A stretch of DNA of 64,000 nucleotides from Alphaproteobacteria bacterium (GTDB lineage Bacteria > Pseudomonadota > Alphaproteobacteria > Micavibrionales > UBA2020), in the NCBI GenBank assembly GCA_016794125.1, contig JAEUKT010000004.1:507460-571459 (forward strand). Reading direction: 5' to 3'. A program made the position numbers and the translations under genes. Position 1 is the stretch's first letter, and every line of letters starts with the position of its first letter. Below are positions 8,750 through 17,010 of the stretch, piece after piece. The notes beneath the pieces are model-generated. The model was not told where the DNA came from. It saw nothing but the letters and a program-made list of their open reading frames with translations, and did not search any database.

Positions 8750-9229
8750 TCAGGCGCGGTCGTACGCCTCTTTGAGCTTTCTCGCATCCAGCTTGACCAT
8801 CTGCCACATCGCCTCGTTCATCGCCTGGCGCTTTTTCTTGTTTTTGCTGGCCTGCCATTTCATGATCTGTTCGGGGAAAATCTGCCAGCGCACGCCGTAT
8901 TTGTCGATCAGCCAGCCGCATTGCACCGGCTTGCCGCCGCCGCTGGTCAGCTTTCTCCAGTACGTGTCGATCTCGCGCTGCGTCTTGCAGGGCACGGTCA
9001 TGGAAATCGCATCGGTGAAGGGCATGTCGCAATAGCCGTCCAGCAGCATGATTTTCTGCCCGCGGATGGTGATATCGATGGTCAGGTCCGATCCTTCCTT
9101 CACGCCCATCGGGTTCTTGCCCCAATAGGATTTCAGGCCGATCTTCGTGCCCGGAAAGACGGATTTGTAAAACTTCGCCATCTCGGCCGCCTTGTTGTTC
9201 GACCAGATGCAGATGTAGTTTTTTGCCAT
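8750..9229 (-). CDS. PhnB-like VOC (glyoxalase fold) protein
   Basis: This 159-residue protein resembles the PhnB/3-demethylubiquinone-like branch of the vicinal oxygen chelate superfamily: ICIWSNNKAAEMAKFYKSVF, TIRGQKIMLLDG, ISMTVPCKTQREIDTYWRKL and WLIDKYGVRWQIFPE. These proteins are mostly of unknown substrate. A basic helical extension (QASKNKKKRQAMNEAMWQM) follows the fold. It converges with the hypothetical gene at 8199-8729, only 20 bases apart. Confidence 0.82.
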   Translation of the reverse strand: MAKNYICIWSNNKAAEMAKFYKSVFPGTKIGLKSYWGKNPMGVKEGSDLTIDITIRGQKIMLLDGYCDMPFTDAISMTVPCKTQREIDTYWRKLTSGGGKPVQCGWLIDKYGVRWQIFPEQIMKWQASKNKKKRQAMNEAMWQMVKLDARKLKEAYDRA

Positions 9230-9279
9230 GCGCGTTTGCTCCCTTTAGGTGAAAGTGTAAAGCCATAAATCAAAAAGTA

Positions 9280-9311
9280 AACGGCCCGCTTCGGGAAGAA
9301 AGCGGGCCGTT
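9280..9311 (-). terminator. Terminator of recA
   Basis: An 11-bp stem (9280-9290 with 9301-9311) is followed, reading leftward, by a T-rich run. It lies 68 bases beyond the recA stop. Confidence 0.8.
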
Positions 9312-9379
9312 CGGGGTAAGAAGAAAGCGATAACTACATATGTGGCTACGTATGTGTGTTAGCGGGGGTCATCAGGGTT

Positions 9380-10519
9380 TTAATCGGACGCCTTCTCCTT
9401 TTTTCCTTTTGCCGAGGGGGCGGGCTCGTCGTCGCCGTCGTCATTGGTCGAATCTTCGGATCCCTGCAGCATCGTGTTGGCGACCGCGTTTGCGTTGTCG
9501 CGCAGTTTTTTCTCGATGGCTTCGGCAACCTTGGGGTTGTCCTTCAGGAATTTGCGGGTGTTTTCGCGGCCCTGGCCGATGCGCTCGCCGTCGAAGGAGA
9601 ACCACGCGCCGGATTTTTCCACGATGCCGGCATTCACGCCCAGGTCGATAATCTCGCCCATCTTGGAAATGCCTTCGCCGTACATGATGTCGAATTCGAT
9701 GACGCGGAACGGGGGCGCCAGCTTGTTCTTCACAACCTTCACCTTGGTCTGGTTGCCGACCACGGTTTCCTTGTCCTTCAGCGACCCGATGCGGCGGATA
9801 TCGAGGCGGATGGAGGCGTAGAATTTCAGCGCGTTGCCGCCCGTGGTGGTTTCGGGGGATCCGAACATCACGCCGATTTTCATGCGGATCTGGTTGATGA
9901 AGATGACGATAGTGCGGGAGCGGGAGATGGTGCCGGTCAGTTTCCGCAGCGCCTGGCTCATCAGGCGGGCCTGCAGGCCCATATGGCTGTCGCCCATTTC
10001 GCCTTCCAGTTCGGCGCGCGGCACGAGCGCCGCGACCGAGTCAACGACAAGCACGTCGAGCGAGCCGGAGCGGACGAGGGTATCGACGATCTCCAGCGCC
10101 TGTTCGCCGCAATCGGGCTGGGCGACCAGCAGGCTGTCGATGTCGCAGCCGAGTTTTTTCGCGTAAGAGGGGTCGAGCGCGTGTTCCGCGTCGATGATCG
10201 CGCACTGGCCGCCGGCCTTTTGCGCTTCCGCGATAACCTGCAGGGCGAGGGTGGTTTTGCCCGAGCTTTCGGGGCCGTAAATTTCGATGATGCGGCCGCG
10301 CGGCAGGCCGCCGATGCCAAGCGCGAGGTCGAGGCCCAGCGAGCCGGTGGAAACGACTTCCACTTCCTGATGCGTGTCGCCGCCCAGTTTCATGATCGAG
10401 CCCTTGCCGAACGCGCGTTCGATCTGGCCCAATGCGGCGTCGAGAGCCTTTTGCTTTTCAGCTGCGTTCATGTCGTTCTTCCCTTCAGTGCGGAGCGGTG
10501 TGACGGATGCGGATGCCAT
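9380..10519 (-). CDS. recA: Recombinase RecA
   Basis: The 379-residue protein has the RecA core: Walker [14 protein letters not shown], the MAW segment [16 protein letters not shown], Walker [12 protein letters not shown], the L1/L2 regions ([34 protein letters not shown]) and an acidic, low-complexity C-tail ([14 protein letters not shown]). It drives homologous recombination and LexA self-cleavage. Two starts are plausible: ATG 10519 (with GAGGA upstream) and ATG 10471 (with GAAGGGA upstream), the second being nearer the normal family start. It is a single-gene unit with its own upstream regulatory region and terminator. Confidence 0.97.
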   Translation of the reverse strand: MASASVTPLRTEGKNDMNAAEKQKALDAALGQIERAFGKGSIMKLGGDTHQEVEVVSTGSLGLDLALGIGGLPRGRIIEIYGPESSGKTTLALQVIAEAQKAGGQCAIIDAEHALDPSYAKKLGCDIDSLLVAQPDCGEQALEIVDTLVRSGSLDVLVVDSVAALVPRAELEGEMGDSHMGLQARLMSQALRKLTGTISRSRTIVIFINQIRMKIGVMFGSPETTTGGNALKFYASIRLDIRRIGSLKDKETVVGNQTKVKVVKNKLAPPFRVIEFDIMYGEGISKMGEIIDLGVNAGIVEKSGAWFSFDGERIGQGRENTRKFLKDNPKVAEAIEKKLRDNANAVANTMLQGSEDSTNDDGDDEPAPSAKGKKEKASD

Positions 10520-10590
10520 GTGATTTATCCTCTTTTTGGATCGTTGTTCAATCTCAAACTCGGCCTTACCCCGGTTCGATCTATAAATCC

Positions 10591-10633
10591 ACTGTACCTA
10601 TTTCGTTCTCACGGCACAAGAACAAAATAGAAC
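10591..10633 (-). promoter_or_regulatory. recA: Candidate recA promoter with GTTC repeats (possible SOS operator)
   Basis: Reading leftward, TTGTGC (10619-10614) and TACAGT (10596-10591) are 17 bases apart. Just upstream, two GTTC words (10633-10630 and 10623-10620) stand six bases apart, and a further inverted GTTC lies in the spacer, giving GTTCT-N9-AGAAC over 10605-10623. Alphaproteobacterial LexA boxes are typically GTTC-N7-GTTC, so this is similar but not canonical. Confidence 0.4.
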
Positions 10634-10695
10634 AAAAACGATACAAAATTGTCTTGACACGCTAAATCAAGGGGATAGCGGCGGAACAGGCGACC

Positions 10696-11523
10696 TTAAT
10701 ATACAGGCGGCGCGGCGGGCGCGGGGCCGGTGTTCTGGCCGAGGGTTTTGAGGATGTCGGTCAAAACGCCGCTCGCGCCGATGCGGAATTTATCGACGCT
10801 GATCCAGTTTTTGCCCATCATGCTTTCGGTGAGCGCGATGTATTGCGCGCCGTCGCCGACGGTTTTCACGCCGCCGGAAATTTTTACGCCCGCGTCGAAA
10901 CCGGTATCACGAATACTTTGCAGCATCGTGGCGGCGGCTTCCAGCGACGCGCCGCCGGTGGCGTGTTTGCCGGTCGATGTTTTCAAAAAATCCGCGCCCG
11001 CATCGAGCGCGAGGACGGAGGCGGCGTATAAATCTTTGTAGTCGGTGAAAACGGAGCTTTCTAAAATCACTTTCAGCTTCACGCCCGCGCCGCATTCCGC
11101 GCGGCAAACACGCAGCAATTCCGCTGCTTTTTCGGCGTTTCCATTCAGGAAAGATTGATGATCCAGCACGATATCGATTTCATTCGCGCCGGATTTGATT
11201 GCGGCGCGCGTATCGGCGGCGGTTTTCTCCGGCGTTCCCGCGCCCGACGGGAAGTTGATGACGGTCGCGCGGTTGATGCCTTTTTGCGCGGTCGCGTTGA
11301 ATGTTTGCGTCAGGAACTGCGGATAAACGCAGGTCGCCGCGACATGCCCGAATTTTCCCTGATCCGCTTTTGCGATCAGCGTGTCGATAACGGCGGGCGT
11401 GTCGGTGTCATTTAAACTGGTGAGATCGAGGCTGTGCAAAGTGGTCAGCGCGGCGGTTTCGGAAGCGGGTGCCGCTTTTGCTTTTTCGACAAGACCGGCG
11501 AGCGTGCCGGGAAAATTTTTCAT
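10696..11523 (-). CDS. deoC: Deoxyribose-phosphate aldolase
   Basis: This 275-residue class I aldolase (E. coli type) cleaves 2-deoxyribose-5-phosphate to acetaldehyde and glyceraldehyde-3-phosphate in deoxynucleoside breakdown. Visible motifs are CVYPQF, NFPSGAGTPEKT, EIDIVL, LKVILES, the Schiff-base lysine in DFLKTSTGK and the second lysine in VKISGGVKT. ATG 11523 has AAAGGA nine bases upstream and is preferred over the in-frame GTG/ATG further out. A Pro/Ala-rich tail (GPAPAAPPVY) extends it slightly. No other deo genes are adjacent. Confidence 0.95.
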   Translation of the reverse strand: MKNFPGTLAGLVEKAKAAPASETAALTTLHSLDLTSLNDTDTPAVIDTLIAKADQGKFGHVAATCVYPQFLTQTFNATAQKGINRATVINFPSGAGTPEKTAADTRAAIKSGANEIDIVLDHQSFLNGNAEKAAELLRVCRAECGAGVKLKVILESSVFTDYKDLYAASVLALDAGADFLKTSTGKHATGGASLEAAATMLQSIRDTGFDAGVKISGGVKTVGDGAQYIALTESMMGKNWISVDKFRIGASGVLTDILKTLGQNTGPAPAAPPVY

Positions 11524-11586
11524 CAAAATGTCCTTTTTTCGGGTTTGTGACTTATCCTCGCACAGCAAAGGGTTATGGTCAAACAT

Positions 11587-12100
11587 GATATAAAATATCT
11601 ATTAATTAGAATAGTTTAGAATATGCTCAAACAATGATTAAGTGCCGCAAAACATCCGCGCGGAAATGAAGAGCAGGATTTTTAACTGATTGATATATAA
11701 GGATTCTGACGGTGCAGAATCTAAAAACCGGAATTTTCAAGTCATTGAAATTAATGCATATTTTTGACCGGTGCTGTGCGCAAAACACGCACAAACCACG
11801 CGCAAAAAGCGCAGATAGCGGTATGTCCGAAAATGGCTGGTGGCGGGCACGGCGGGAGGGATTTACCCCACTGTTTTACGCGCGTAAAACAAGCGTGCCA
11901 GCCACCGGAGCGGAATTAGGCAAGCGTCTCTATTATAAAAATCAATTTACGCCGACGCCTTTGATCTAAACTTGAATTCAGACTGATAGAGAATCCGCAT
12001 TGACCGTACCGGTGATTATCTTTATGTATAACAAACTTGGCGCGCTCTTACCGGCAGAGCTGTTTTGCCAACACCAAGATTGTTTTACGAGGAGAAGCCC
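11587..12100. other. Intergenic region with potential RNA structure
   Basis: No convincing gene lies here. Three structures stand out: a 7-bp hairpin at 11702-11721, a 12-of-13-bp long-range stem (11839-11851 with 11894-11906), and, inside that stem, an 18-bp perfect palindrome at 11873-11890. The 85-codon frame at 11712-11969 covers them but has no ribosome binding site and an odd composition. It may hold a small RNA or a site; I cannot tell which. Confidence 0.4.
12000..12028 (+). promoter_or_regulatory. Candidate sigma-70 promoter
   Basis: TTGACC (12000-12005) and TATGTA (12023-12028) are 17 bases apart and stand 72 bases before the ATG at 12101. Confidence 0.45.
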
Positions 12101-12628
12101 ATGAAAGACACGAACAGCGCATCTGTTCTTCACAAAGCCGCCGAAGCGCTTGATAACGCGGCAGCGTTGCTGGCTCTCTCTTCGCCTCTTTGGCTGGCAG
12201 CCGGCGGTGCTATCGCAGGGCTGATGCTGGCACCTGTCATTGGTGCCGGTGTTGTTGTCGCAGGTGTGACTGGCGGCCTGGCTGGCTTCGCTGGCGGCGC
12301 GCTTAGCTATATTGCGATGGGCAGCGAACGCGACACGCGCGTGCCGCAGCCTGCGAACATACTGGTATGGCCTGTTTCAGCACTGGCCGAAAAAACCTAT
12401 GTCATGGCGCTCGCTCAGGAAGTGCCGCTCGCCGACAAGAAAAAGTTGAAAGACGCTTTTAACAAGTCTGTCGAATCCTCCCGCGCGGCGCGGCGCTTCG
12501 TCAACTCCGGCGCGTTGTATGCCAATGCCGCTCTTGCCGTGCGCAACCAGCAGATGACAATCGACAGCGTCATCAAAGGGCTGGAGGCAAAGACCTACCC
12601 CCTGCAAGTGGGCACCTACAAGCCGTAA
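12101..12628 (+). CDS. Hypothetical protein with hydrophobic hairpin
   Basis: I do not recognise this 175-residue protein. ATG 12101 has GAGGAG six bases upstream, and a longer in-frame start lacks one. Residues 30-75 form two long Gly/Ala/Val-rich hydrophobic segments (WLAAGGAIAGLMLAPVI and a glycine-rich second one), suggesting a helical hairpin in the membrane. The C-terminal half is soluble and helical (KKLKDAFNKSVESSRAARRF). It stands alone between deoC and a convergent membrane protein gene and has its own candidate promoter. Confidence 0.7.
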   Translation: MKDTNSASVLHKAAEALDNAAALLALSSPLWLAAGGAIAGLMLAPVIGAGVVVAGVTGGLAGFAGGALSYIAMGSERDTRVPQPANILVWPVSALAEKTYVMALAQEVPLADKKKLKDAFNKSVESSRAARRFVNSGALYANAALAVRNQQMTIDSVIKGLEAKTYPLQVGTYKP

Positions 12629-12780
12629 TTCCGCAGAAAAAACTTCTTTCTTGTCCGGGCGGATATGCCGCATCATGTAACGCAGCGGGACAACCGGCGG
12701 CAACAGGCTCTTTTGCCATGAAGATGGCGCAGCCCGTAATAATTTCCCATCAAATATAGCGCCTGCGGATATATCCGTTT

Positions 12781-13878
12781 TCACCCCCGCGCCAGCATCG
12801 CAAGGCAGAGCAGGAACAGGCAAAAGACGATGCTGAGCGAGAGTTTGGTGGCCTGTTCCGCGTCCGATTTCCACAGCAGGTACATGCCGCCGCCAATTGC
12901 CGCCGTTATGCCGAAGGCGGCGGCGCCGGAAACCATTACCGCACCGCTGACGCCCGACTGCACGCAGGCCAGCACGGCCAGCAATGCCGACAGCGCGATG
13001 AACATCGCAAAGGTCACGCGGCCGCGCAGTTGTTCCGGCAGGCGCATCACCAGCCAATATACGCCGTAATAGGCAAGGGAGGGCAGGGCGAGCAGCGGCA
13101 GGATCACCCATTCCGTGCGGTTGTCGTAGCGGATGCCCATCACCAGGACATCGAGCAGCAGCAGCCCGCCCGTGATCGCGGCGATTTTCAGCGCCATCAC
13201 GGTTTGCGGCGACGCGCCCGGCTTCAGCCGCCAGCCCATCAGGTGCATGACCGCCAGCACCGCCGCGCCATGCAGCGCGACCAGCAGCAGCGGCACAGCC
13301 TGTTCCGCGCCCGATTGCAACGCGGCAAGCGCGCGCGAAAACACCTCCGCCATGCGCGCGCCGTTGCCGGTCGCCAGCAGCGACAGGATGACGGAGAAGA
13401 AAAAGAAAGCCCAGAAAACCGCCACGCGCTGGAACGGATGTAGCGCAACGCCCAGCCGCCGGATGATCAGCCACGCGCCGATGCAGCCCATGGCCGAGGC
13501 ACAAAACAGCACGCCGCCCAAGGCCGACGACAGGAACGGATAAAACCCGCAGACCCATATGGCCGACAGCGCCAGCGATGTGCGCAAAAACGCCGCATGA
13601 TCGTGCCGCGCGGCCGGTTCCATCAGGCGCAGGAAAAAATACGCCGCCATCGTCATCAGCACGATCAAGCCGGGGTAAATCACCGACAGCGTGATGGCGC
13701 TATGCGCGCTGAAATCCAGCAGCGAATATTCCACGGGCGGCGGGTTATAACGCCCGTAATACGGCTGTTCCACCGGCGCGGGCCTGCGGCTGCGCATCAG
13801 CAAAAATTCCGCAATGAAGGGGAATGACAACGAAAATAGAAAGAGAGTGCCGAGAAATAATCTCAACATGTGCTTCAC
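12781..13878 (-). CDS. Polytopic membrane protein, unknown function
   Basis: The 365-residue protein has about nine hydrophobic segments spread over its length (for example LFLGTLFLFSLSFPFIAEFL at the N-terminus, LIVLMTMAAYFFLRL, WAFFFFSVILSLL, MFIALSALLAVLAC, LSIVFCLFLLCLAML at the C-terminus). A short Pro/Tyr-rich loop (RRPAPVEQPYYGRYNPPP) follows the first segment. It resembles DUF-type alphaproteobacterial inner-membrane proteins, but I cannot name a family. The ATG is at 13878, or at 13869 three codons later. It is a single gene. Confidence 0.75.
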   Translation of the reverse strand: MKHMLRLFLGTLFLFSLSFPFIAEFLLMRSRRPAPVEQPYYGRYNPPPVEYSLLDFSAHSAITLSVIYPGLIVLMTMAAYFFLRLMEPAARHDHAAFLRTSLALSAIWVCGFYPFLSSALGGVLFCASAMGCIGAWLIIRRLGVALHPFQRVAVFWAFFFFSVILSLLATGNGARMAEVFSRALAALQSGAEQAVPLLLVALHGAAVLAVMHLMGWRLKPGASPQTVMALKIAAITGGLLLLDVLVMGIRYDNRTEWVILPLLALPSLAYYGVYWLVMRLPEQLRGRVTFAMFIALSALLAVLACVQSGVSGAVMVSGAAAFGITAAIGGGMYLLWKSDAEQATKLSLSIVFCLFLLCLAMLARG

Positions 13879-13976
13879 CGTGCCTGTTTTTTATCCGCCC
13901 CGTTATCGGAGTCGGTATTTTTTGTATGTATTTCCCATTTTAACCCTGCTGCGGTTAACGGGTGGTTAAGCCTGAT

Positions 13977-13999
13977 CCCCTCTCCCAGAGGGAGAGGGG
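13977..13999. repeat. Short CCCTCTCCC palindrome (REP-like unit)
   Basis: A 10-bp perfect stem (13977-13986 with 13990-13999) and a three-base loop. The same unit is found in composite form at 51417-51538 and 61152-61284 and as one copy at 61334-61360. Confidence 0.75.
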
Positions 14000-14100
14000 G
14001 TAAGGCAATCGCAGTAAAAATGTTTTTTGATTGGCAACAGACTCTCTATGTGGCATGGTTCCCCTTCGAAAAATTAAAAAAAACTCCTGAGGGGAATAAA

Positions 14101-14868
14101 ATGAAATCCACGTTTCGCGCGCTTGCCGCTACCGCCGTTCTTGCAACCCTGATTGGCGCTGCGCCCGCACATGCCGATTGCGCCGCGCTGCCGGGTCAGG
14201 ATGCGCTAAAAACCGCGCTGACGGATGCGCGCAAGGCGGCCAATGGCGGCCTGAACCTCGATATGTGGGCGACGGTTGTGGATCGCGCGGGTATCGTCTG
14301 CGCGGTTGCATATTCGGGCGACGCTGTCGATGCGCAATGGCCGGGCAGCCGCGTGATTTCGGCGCAGAAGGCGAACACCGCGAACGCGTTCAGCCTGAAG
14401 GGTCTGGCGCTGTCGACCGCGAACCTGTATTCCGCAACGCAGCCGGGCGGTTCGCTGTTCGGGTTGCAGGAAAGCAACCCCGTGAACGTGAAAGCGGCCT
14501 ATGCCGGCGATACTTCCGATTACGGCACGGCGGGCGACGCGCTGAAGGGCGAAAAAATCGGCGGCGTGAACGTGTTCGGCGGCGGCCTTGCGCTGTATAA
14601 CGACAAGGGCGAGATCGTGGGCGGCCTTGGCGTTTCCGGCGATACGTCCTGCGCCGACCACAACATCGCCTGGCGCGCGCGCAACGCGCTGAAGCTGGAT
14701 TTCGTGCCGGCCGGCGTGTCGAAAGACAAAAACGACAATATCATCTATGACATCAAGGCCGGCCACAGCGCGGGCGGCTTCGGCCACCCCACCTGCGGCG
14801 GCAAGGAAGCGGAGATCGCAAAAACCCTGCCCGCGTCGTCGAAAGTGGCGGCGCCGAAAGCGGAATAA
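14101..14868 (+). CDS. Secreted GlcG/HbpS family protein
   Basis: A 255-residue exported protein: signal peptide MKSTFRALAATAVLATLIGA with cleavage after APAHA. The mature part resembles the heme-binding GlcG/HbpS (DUF336) fold: ALTDARKAANGGLNLDMWAT, RAGIVCAVAYSGD, RVISAQKANTANAFS and IVGGLGVSGDTSCADHNIAWRA. Such proteins bind small ligands, some of them heme, but the ligand is not certain here. Four cysteines in the mature part may form disulfides. GAGGGG precedes ATG 14101; the longer open frame upstream runs through a repeat and is rejected. A strong terminator follows. Confidence 0.85.
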   Translation: MKSTFRALAATAVLATLIGAAPAHADCAALPGQDALKTALTDARKAANGGLNLDMWATVVDRAGIVCAVAYSGDAVDAQWPGSRVISAQKANTANAFSLKGLALSTANLYSATQPGGSLFGLQESNPVNVKAAYAGDTSDYGTAGDALKGEKIGGVNVFGGGLALYNDKGEIVGGLGVSGDTSCADHNIAWRARNALKLDFVPAGVSKDKNDNIIYDIKAGHSAGGFGHPTCGGKEAEIAKTLPASSKVAAPKAE

Positions 14869-14890
14869 GGTTTTATCGCTTTAACAAAAA

Positions 14891-14918
14891 AAGGCTCTCC
14901 GCAAGGGGAGCCTTTTTT
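14891..14918 (+). terminator. Intrinsic terminator
   Basis: A 10-bp stem with one G-T pair (14891-14900 with 14905-14914), loop GCAA and a T run, 22 bases after the stop of the GlcG-like gene. Confidence 0.9.
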
Positions 14919-15183
14919 ATTTGCACATGCGTCATCCCCGCGAGATAGCGGACTGACATTAACCAATTGAACCATTGGATATATTTTTCTTAAAATCGCT
15001 TTGTGTAGCTGTTGTGCATACGGAAGCCTGAAAAGTTTTCATAAATACATAATAACTTCAGTTACATAGGCGATTTATAGTCAATTTTATGGGCTTTTAC
15101 AGCAAAATTCGTCTTAAGCTGACAGCTACGCGCGATTCCTTTGCGCGTATGCGGGTTCAATTTGAAGAAAGCGGCAAGCAACA
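14919..15183. other. AT-rich intergenic stretch
   Basis: No secure gene. A fragment of the CATCCCCGCGA repeat seen at 16767-16841 occurs near 14931. A 44-codon frame at 15089-15223 overlaps the prepilin start and has little support. The low GC marks the left edge of the disturbed 15-17 kb patch. Confidence 0.4.
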
Positions 15184-15639
15184 ATGCGCGGCAAAAAAAA
15201 TCACAAAAGTGGTTTTAGCCTGATCGAGCTTTCTATCGTGATGGTCATTGCCGGTATTTTGTTGTCTGCATTCCTCCAGTTTTATTCCGTCTCTCAAAAG
15301 GCAGCGAAGTATGAGACCACTAAACAACGCCTTCGTGACATTAAGACAGCGCTTACCCATTACGTGATACTGAACGGTCACTTGCCCTGCCCCGCAAGCC
15401 CTGCGGGGGAGTATTCTGCTGAACAATGTGCCAAGAGGCCTGATCCGATGCCGGGAGTTGAAAGATATAAGATTAATCCTGCACATCCGGCAAATGACGG
15501 CTTGGATGAAGTCTGGATCGGCATTTTTCCGGTGAAGGAGTTACGGTTTACCTATTTTATCTTTACCCACGTTAGCACTCTCGACTTTATCCCCTCGCCA
15601 GTAGTGAAAAGCACCCTGAGAGCAGCTCAGCCTGCCTAA
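15184..15639 (+). pseudogene. Prepilin-like protein, degraded C-terminus
   Basis: The N-terminus has the type IV prepilin/pseudopilin signature: a short basic leader, the cleavage point in KSG/FSLIELSIVMVIAGILLS with Glu at mature position 5, and a long hydrophobic helix. A helical stalk with LPCPASPAGEY follows, as in minor pseudopilins. After IGIFPVKELRF, where relatives continue with a Leu-Gly-Leu strand and a full C-terminal domain, the sequence turns into an unrelated short tail. At 151 residues it is likely truncated. No other pilus genes are nearby. GC is lower than in the core genes. Confidence 0.6.
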
Positions 15640-15675
15640 ACTACTTTGTGTCAACATCATCAACGGTCTGGACTC

Positions 15676-15993
15676 TTATGGCTTCTTTAGATTTGAGATG
15701 TCAGACATCGCATAAATGAGGTTCGATAATATTGAGCTCAAGTGTTGAGGGGTACGTATATCATCAAAATGTTGATCTTCGTACGCGCCTCCGATTTCAC
15801 CGACAATCAGCTCAGCCTCCCCAGACTCCCAGACCACTAGATCAACTTCTAGTTTATTTCGACGTAGATTCATAGCGCAGGAAGGATTTGGTCGGTCAAT
15901 GGGGGATCGTTGGAAACGACCGACGACTCCCTCAGTTTCTACCATTGGTCGGACTGAGAGCCACCATGCTTCCATGAAGTCCACCAAATTCAT
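15676..15993 (-). CDS. Putative immunity protein of a polymorphic toxin
   Basis: This is a 105-residue acidic protein without membrane segments (MNLVDFMEAWWLSVRP, LEVDLVVWESGEAELIVGEI, FDDIRTPQHLSSILSNLIYA). It begins two bases after the toxin-fragment stop, and its strong GGAGGT site lies inside the toxin's last codons, the normal arrangement for toxin and immunity genes. The role is inferred from position, size and the nature of the upstream gene. GC is low and the gene seems intact. Confidence 0.6.
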   Translation of the reverse strand: MNLVDFMEAWWLSVRPMVETEGVVGRFQRSPIDRPNPSCAMNLRRNKLEVDLVVWESGEAELIVGEIGGAYEDQHFDDIRTPQHLSSILSNLIYAMSDISNLKKP

Positions 15994-15995
15994 AG

Positions 15996-16442
15996 CTATT
16001 TACCTCCAATTACACAGACAATGCACGTAGCGGGCGGCATCGAAGCAGGCGGTGTGCCATATCTCATTGTAGTAACATTCGGGCCGGGAATAACGGACCA
16101 TTCTGGTTTGCCAGCCGGAAACAGGGAGTTTTTTGGAACGTTGAACTCTGCATATACAGAGCCGGGCTTAGCACCCGCAAATGCGGTAGGATTTGGCGGG
16201 TTTACTACGTATGTGCGCCCCCCCGCGCCCTCTACGACTTTTTCTGTATTAGACATTGTACTAAACTCACTCGGACTCATCCAGCGTCCAACTCGAGTCG
16301 TTGTGACGGCTCTGTAAACTCCCCCAAGCGCCGCCCCGCCGGCCTGTATAGCCGCTGTGGTATATACAGCAAAGTTACCATACCCGACAGTAAACCCTAG
16401 CCAAGCTGCAATCTGGTCGGACGTATCACCTTGAAACGGACT
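15996..16442 (-). pseudogene. C-terminal toxin domain of an Rhs-type polymorphic toxin, N-terminus lost
   Basis: The frame is open from 16442 (a stop lies at 16445-16443) to the stop at 15996. It reads a Gly/Ala-rich linker and then GRWMSPSEFSTM, GGRTYVVNPPNPTAF, GSVYAEFNVPKNSLFPAGKP and SVIPGPNVT. This resembles the small toxin domains (TreTu-like, putative ADP-ribosyltransferases) found at the ends of Rhs proteins, as far as I recall them. There is no Rhs repeat shell and no ribosome binding site; the upstream side is joined to an integrase fragment. The first in-frame ATG is at 16280. It may be an orphan cassette. Confidence 0.58.
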
Positions 16443-16633
16443 TCACCGTCGAGGTCAAACGCCTTGTCGGTTGCTTCCCTGATGTTTTCGGTCTTGAGGG
16501 ATACGGTTTTATAACGGCTGGTGTTGGGTACTTTGATGCGGCAATACCAGTTCTTATGCTGTACGTCGCTCCTGCGAAACAGGATAAGGCCTGATTTGAG
16601 CTGCTGGATGTCGGTGAGGAACGGTTCTGGCAT
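16397..16633 (-). pseudogene. Tyrosine recombinase (integrase), N-terminal fragment
   Basis: From ATG 16633 the frame reads MPEPFLTDIQQLKSG, HKNWYCRIKVPNTSRYKT and ENIREATDKAFDLDGEVRFKV, typical of the arm-binding start of phage-type site-specific integrases. It then breaks into IRPTRLQLG and a stop, these last codons being read from toxin DNA in another frame. The catalytic Arg-His-Arg-Tyr domain is missing. The gene was cut by a recombination or deletion with its break near 16420-16443. Confidence 0.6.
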
Positions 16634-16766
16634 GGTGGATACCTGTGTATGGGCTGTGTATTTTTTGTTTCCTAACCCCTTGATTCTGCATAAGCTGTGA
16701 AGGGGTAGTGTATAGGTATGATAGCACAAATACCGTTAAATATCAGTAAAATAGGATAGATGCTCT

Positions 16767-16841
16767 ATCCCCGCGAAAGCGGGGATCCCGTGGATTGACA
16801 GGGCGCATAAGTCCGCTGGGATCGCCGCTTTCGCGGGGATG
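16767..16841. repeat. Inverted repeat with CCCCGCGAAAGCGGGGAT arms
   Basis: Arms at 16767-16786 and 16821-16841 are imperfect inverted copies; the left arm is itself a palindrome. A related fragment lies near 14931. Together they bracket the rearranged patch at 15-17 kb, although such repeats are common intergenic elements. The rest of 16634-16923 shows no gene. Confidence 0.65.
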
Positions 16842-16923
16842 ACGTTAGGGATTATATGCCCGTACGCGGGGCGGCGCGTGGCGCATCGCGGCGCGGTTGA
16901 TCGGGACGGCAGATTAGCTGGAA

Positions 16924-17010
16924 TTACTTGGGTTTTCGCAAATACGACACCAGCACGCCAAGCGCGACGGCGATCAGCGTCACCGTGGCATTCAGGGCGA
17001 GGGGAGACAT
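16924..17010 (-). CDS. 28-residue single-pass membrane microprotein
   Basis: The ATG overlaps the stop of the receiver gene as TGATG and opens a 28-codon frame, MSPLALNATVTLIAVALGVL then VSYLRKPK. This is one membrane helix followed by a positively charged tail, so an N-out/C-in orientation is expected. The stop-start overlap implies translation by coupling with the receiver gene. I do not recognise it; at this size conservation is the only real proof. Confidence 0.5.
   Translation of the reverse strand: MSPLALNATVTLIAVALGVLVSYLRKPK

Noticed and set aside
9356..10630. 424-codon frame antisense to recA
   Set aside because: Mirror of the third-codon GC bias of recA; no motifs.
11712..11969. 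85-codon frame in the structured intergenic region
   Set aside because: Composition unlike neighbouring genes, no ribosome binding site, and it covers stems and a palindrome.
15089..15223. 44-codon frame overlapping the prepilin start
   Set aside because: No ribosome binding site, no membrane segment and an overlap with a better gene.
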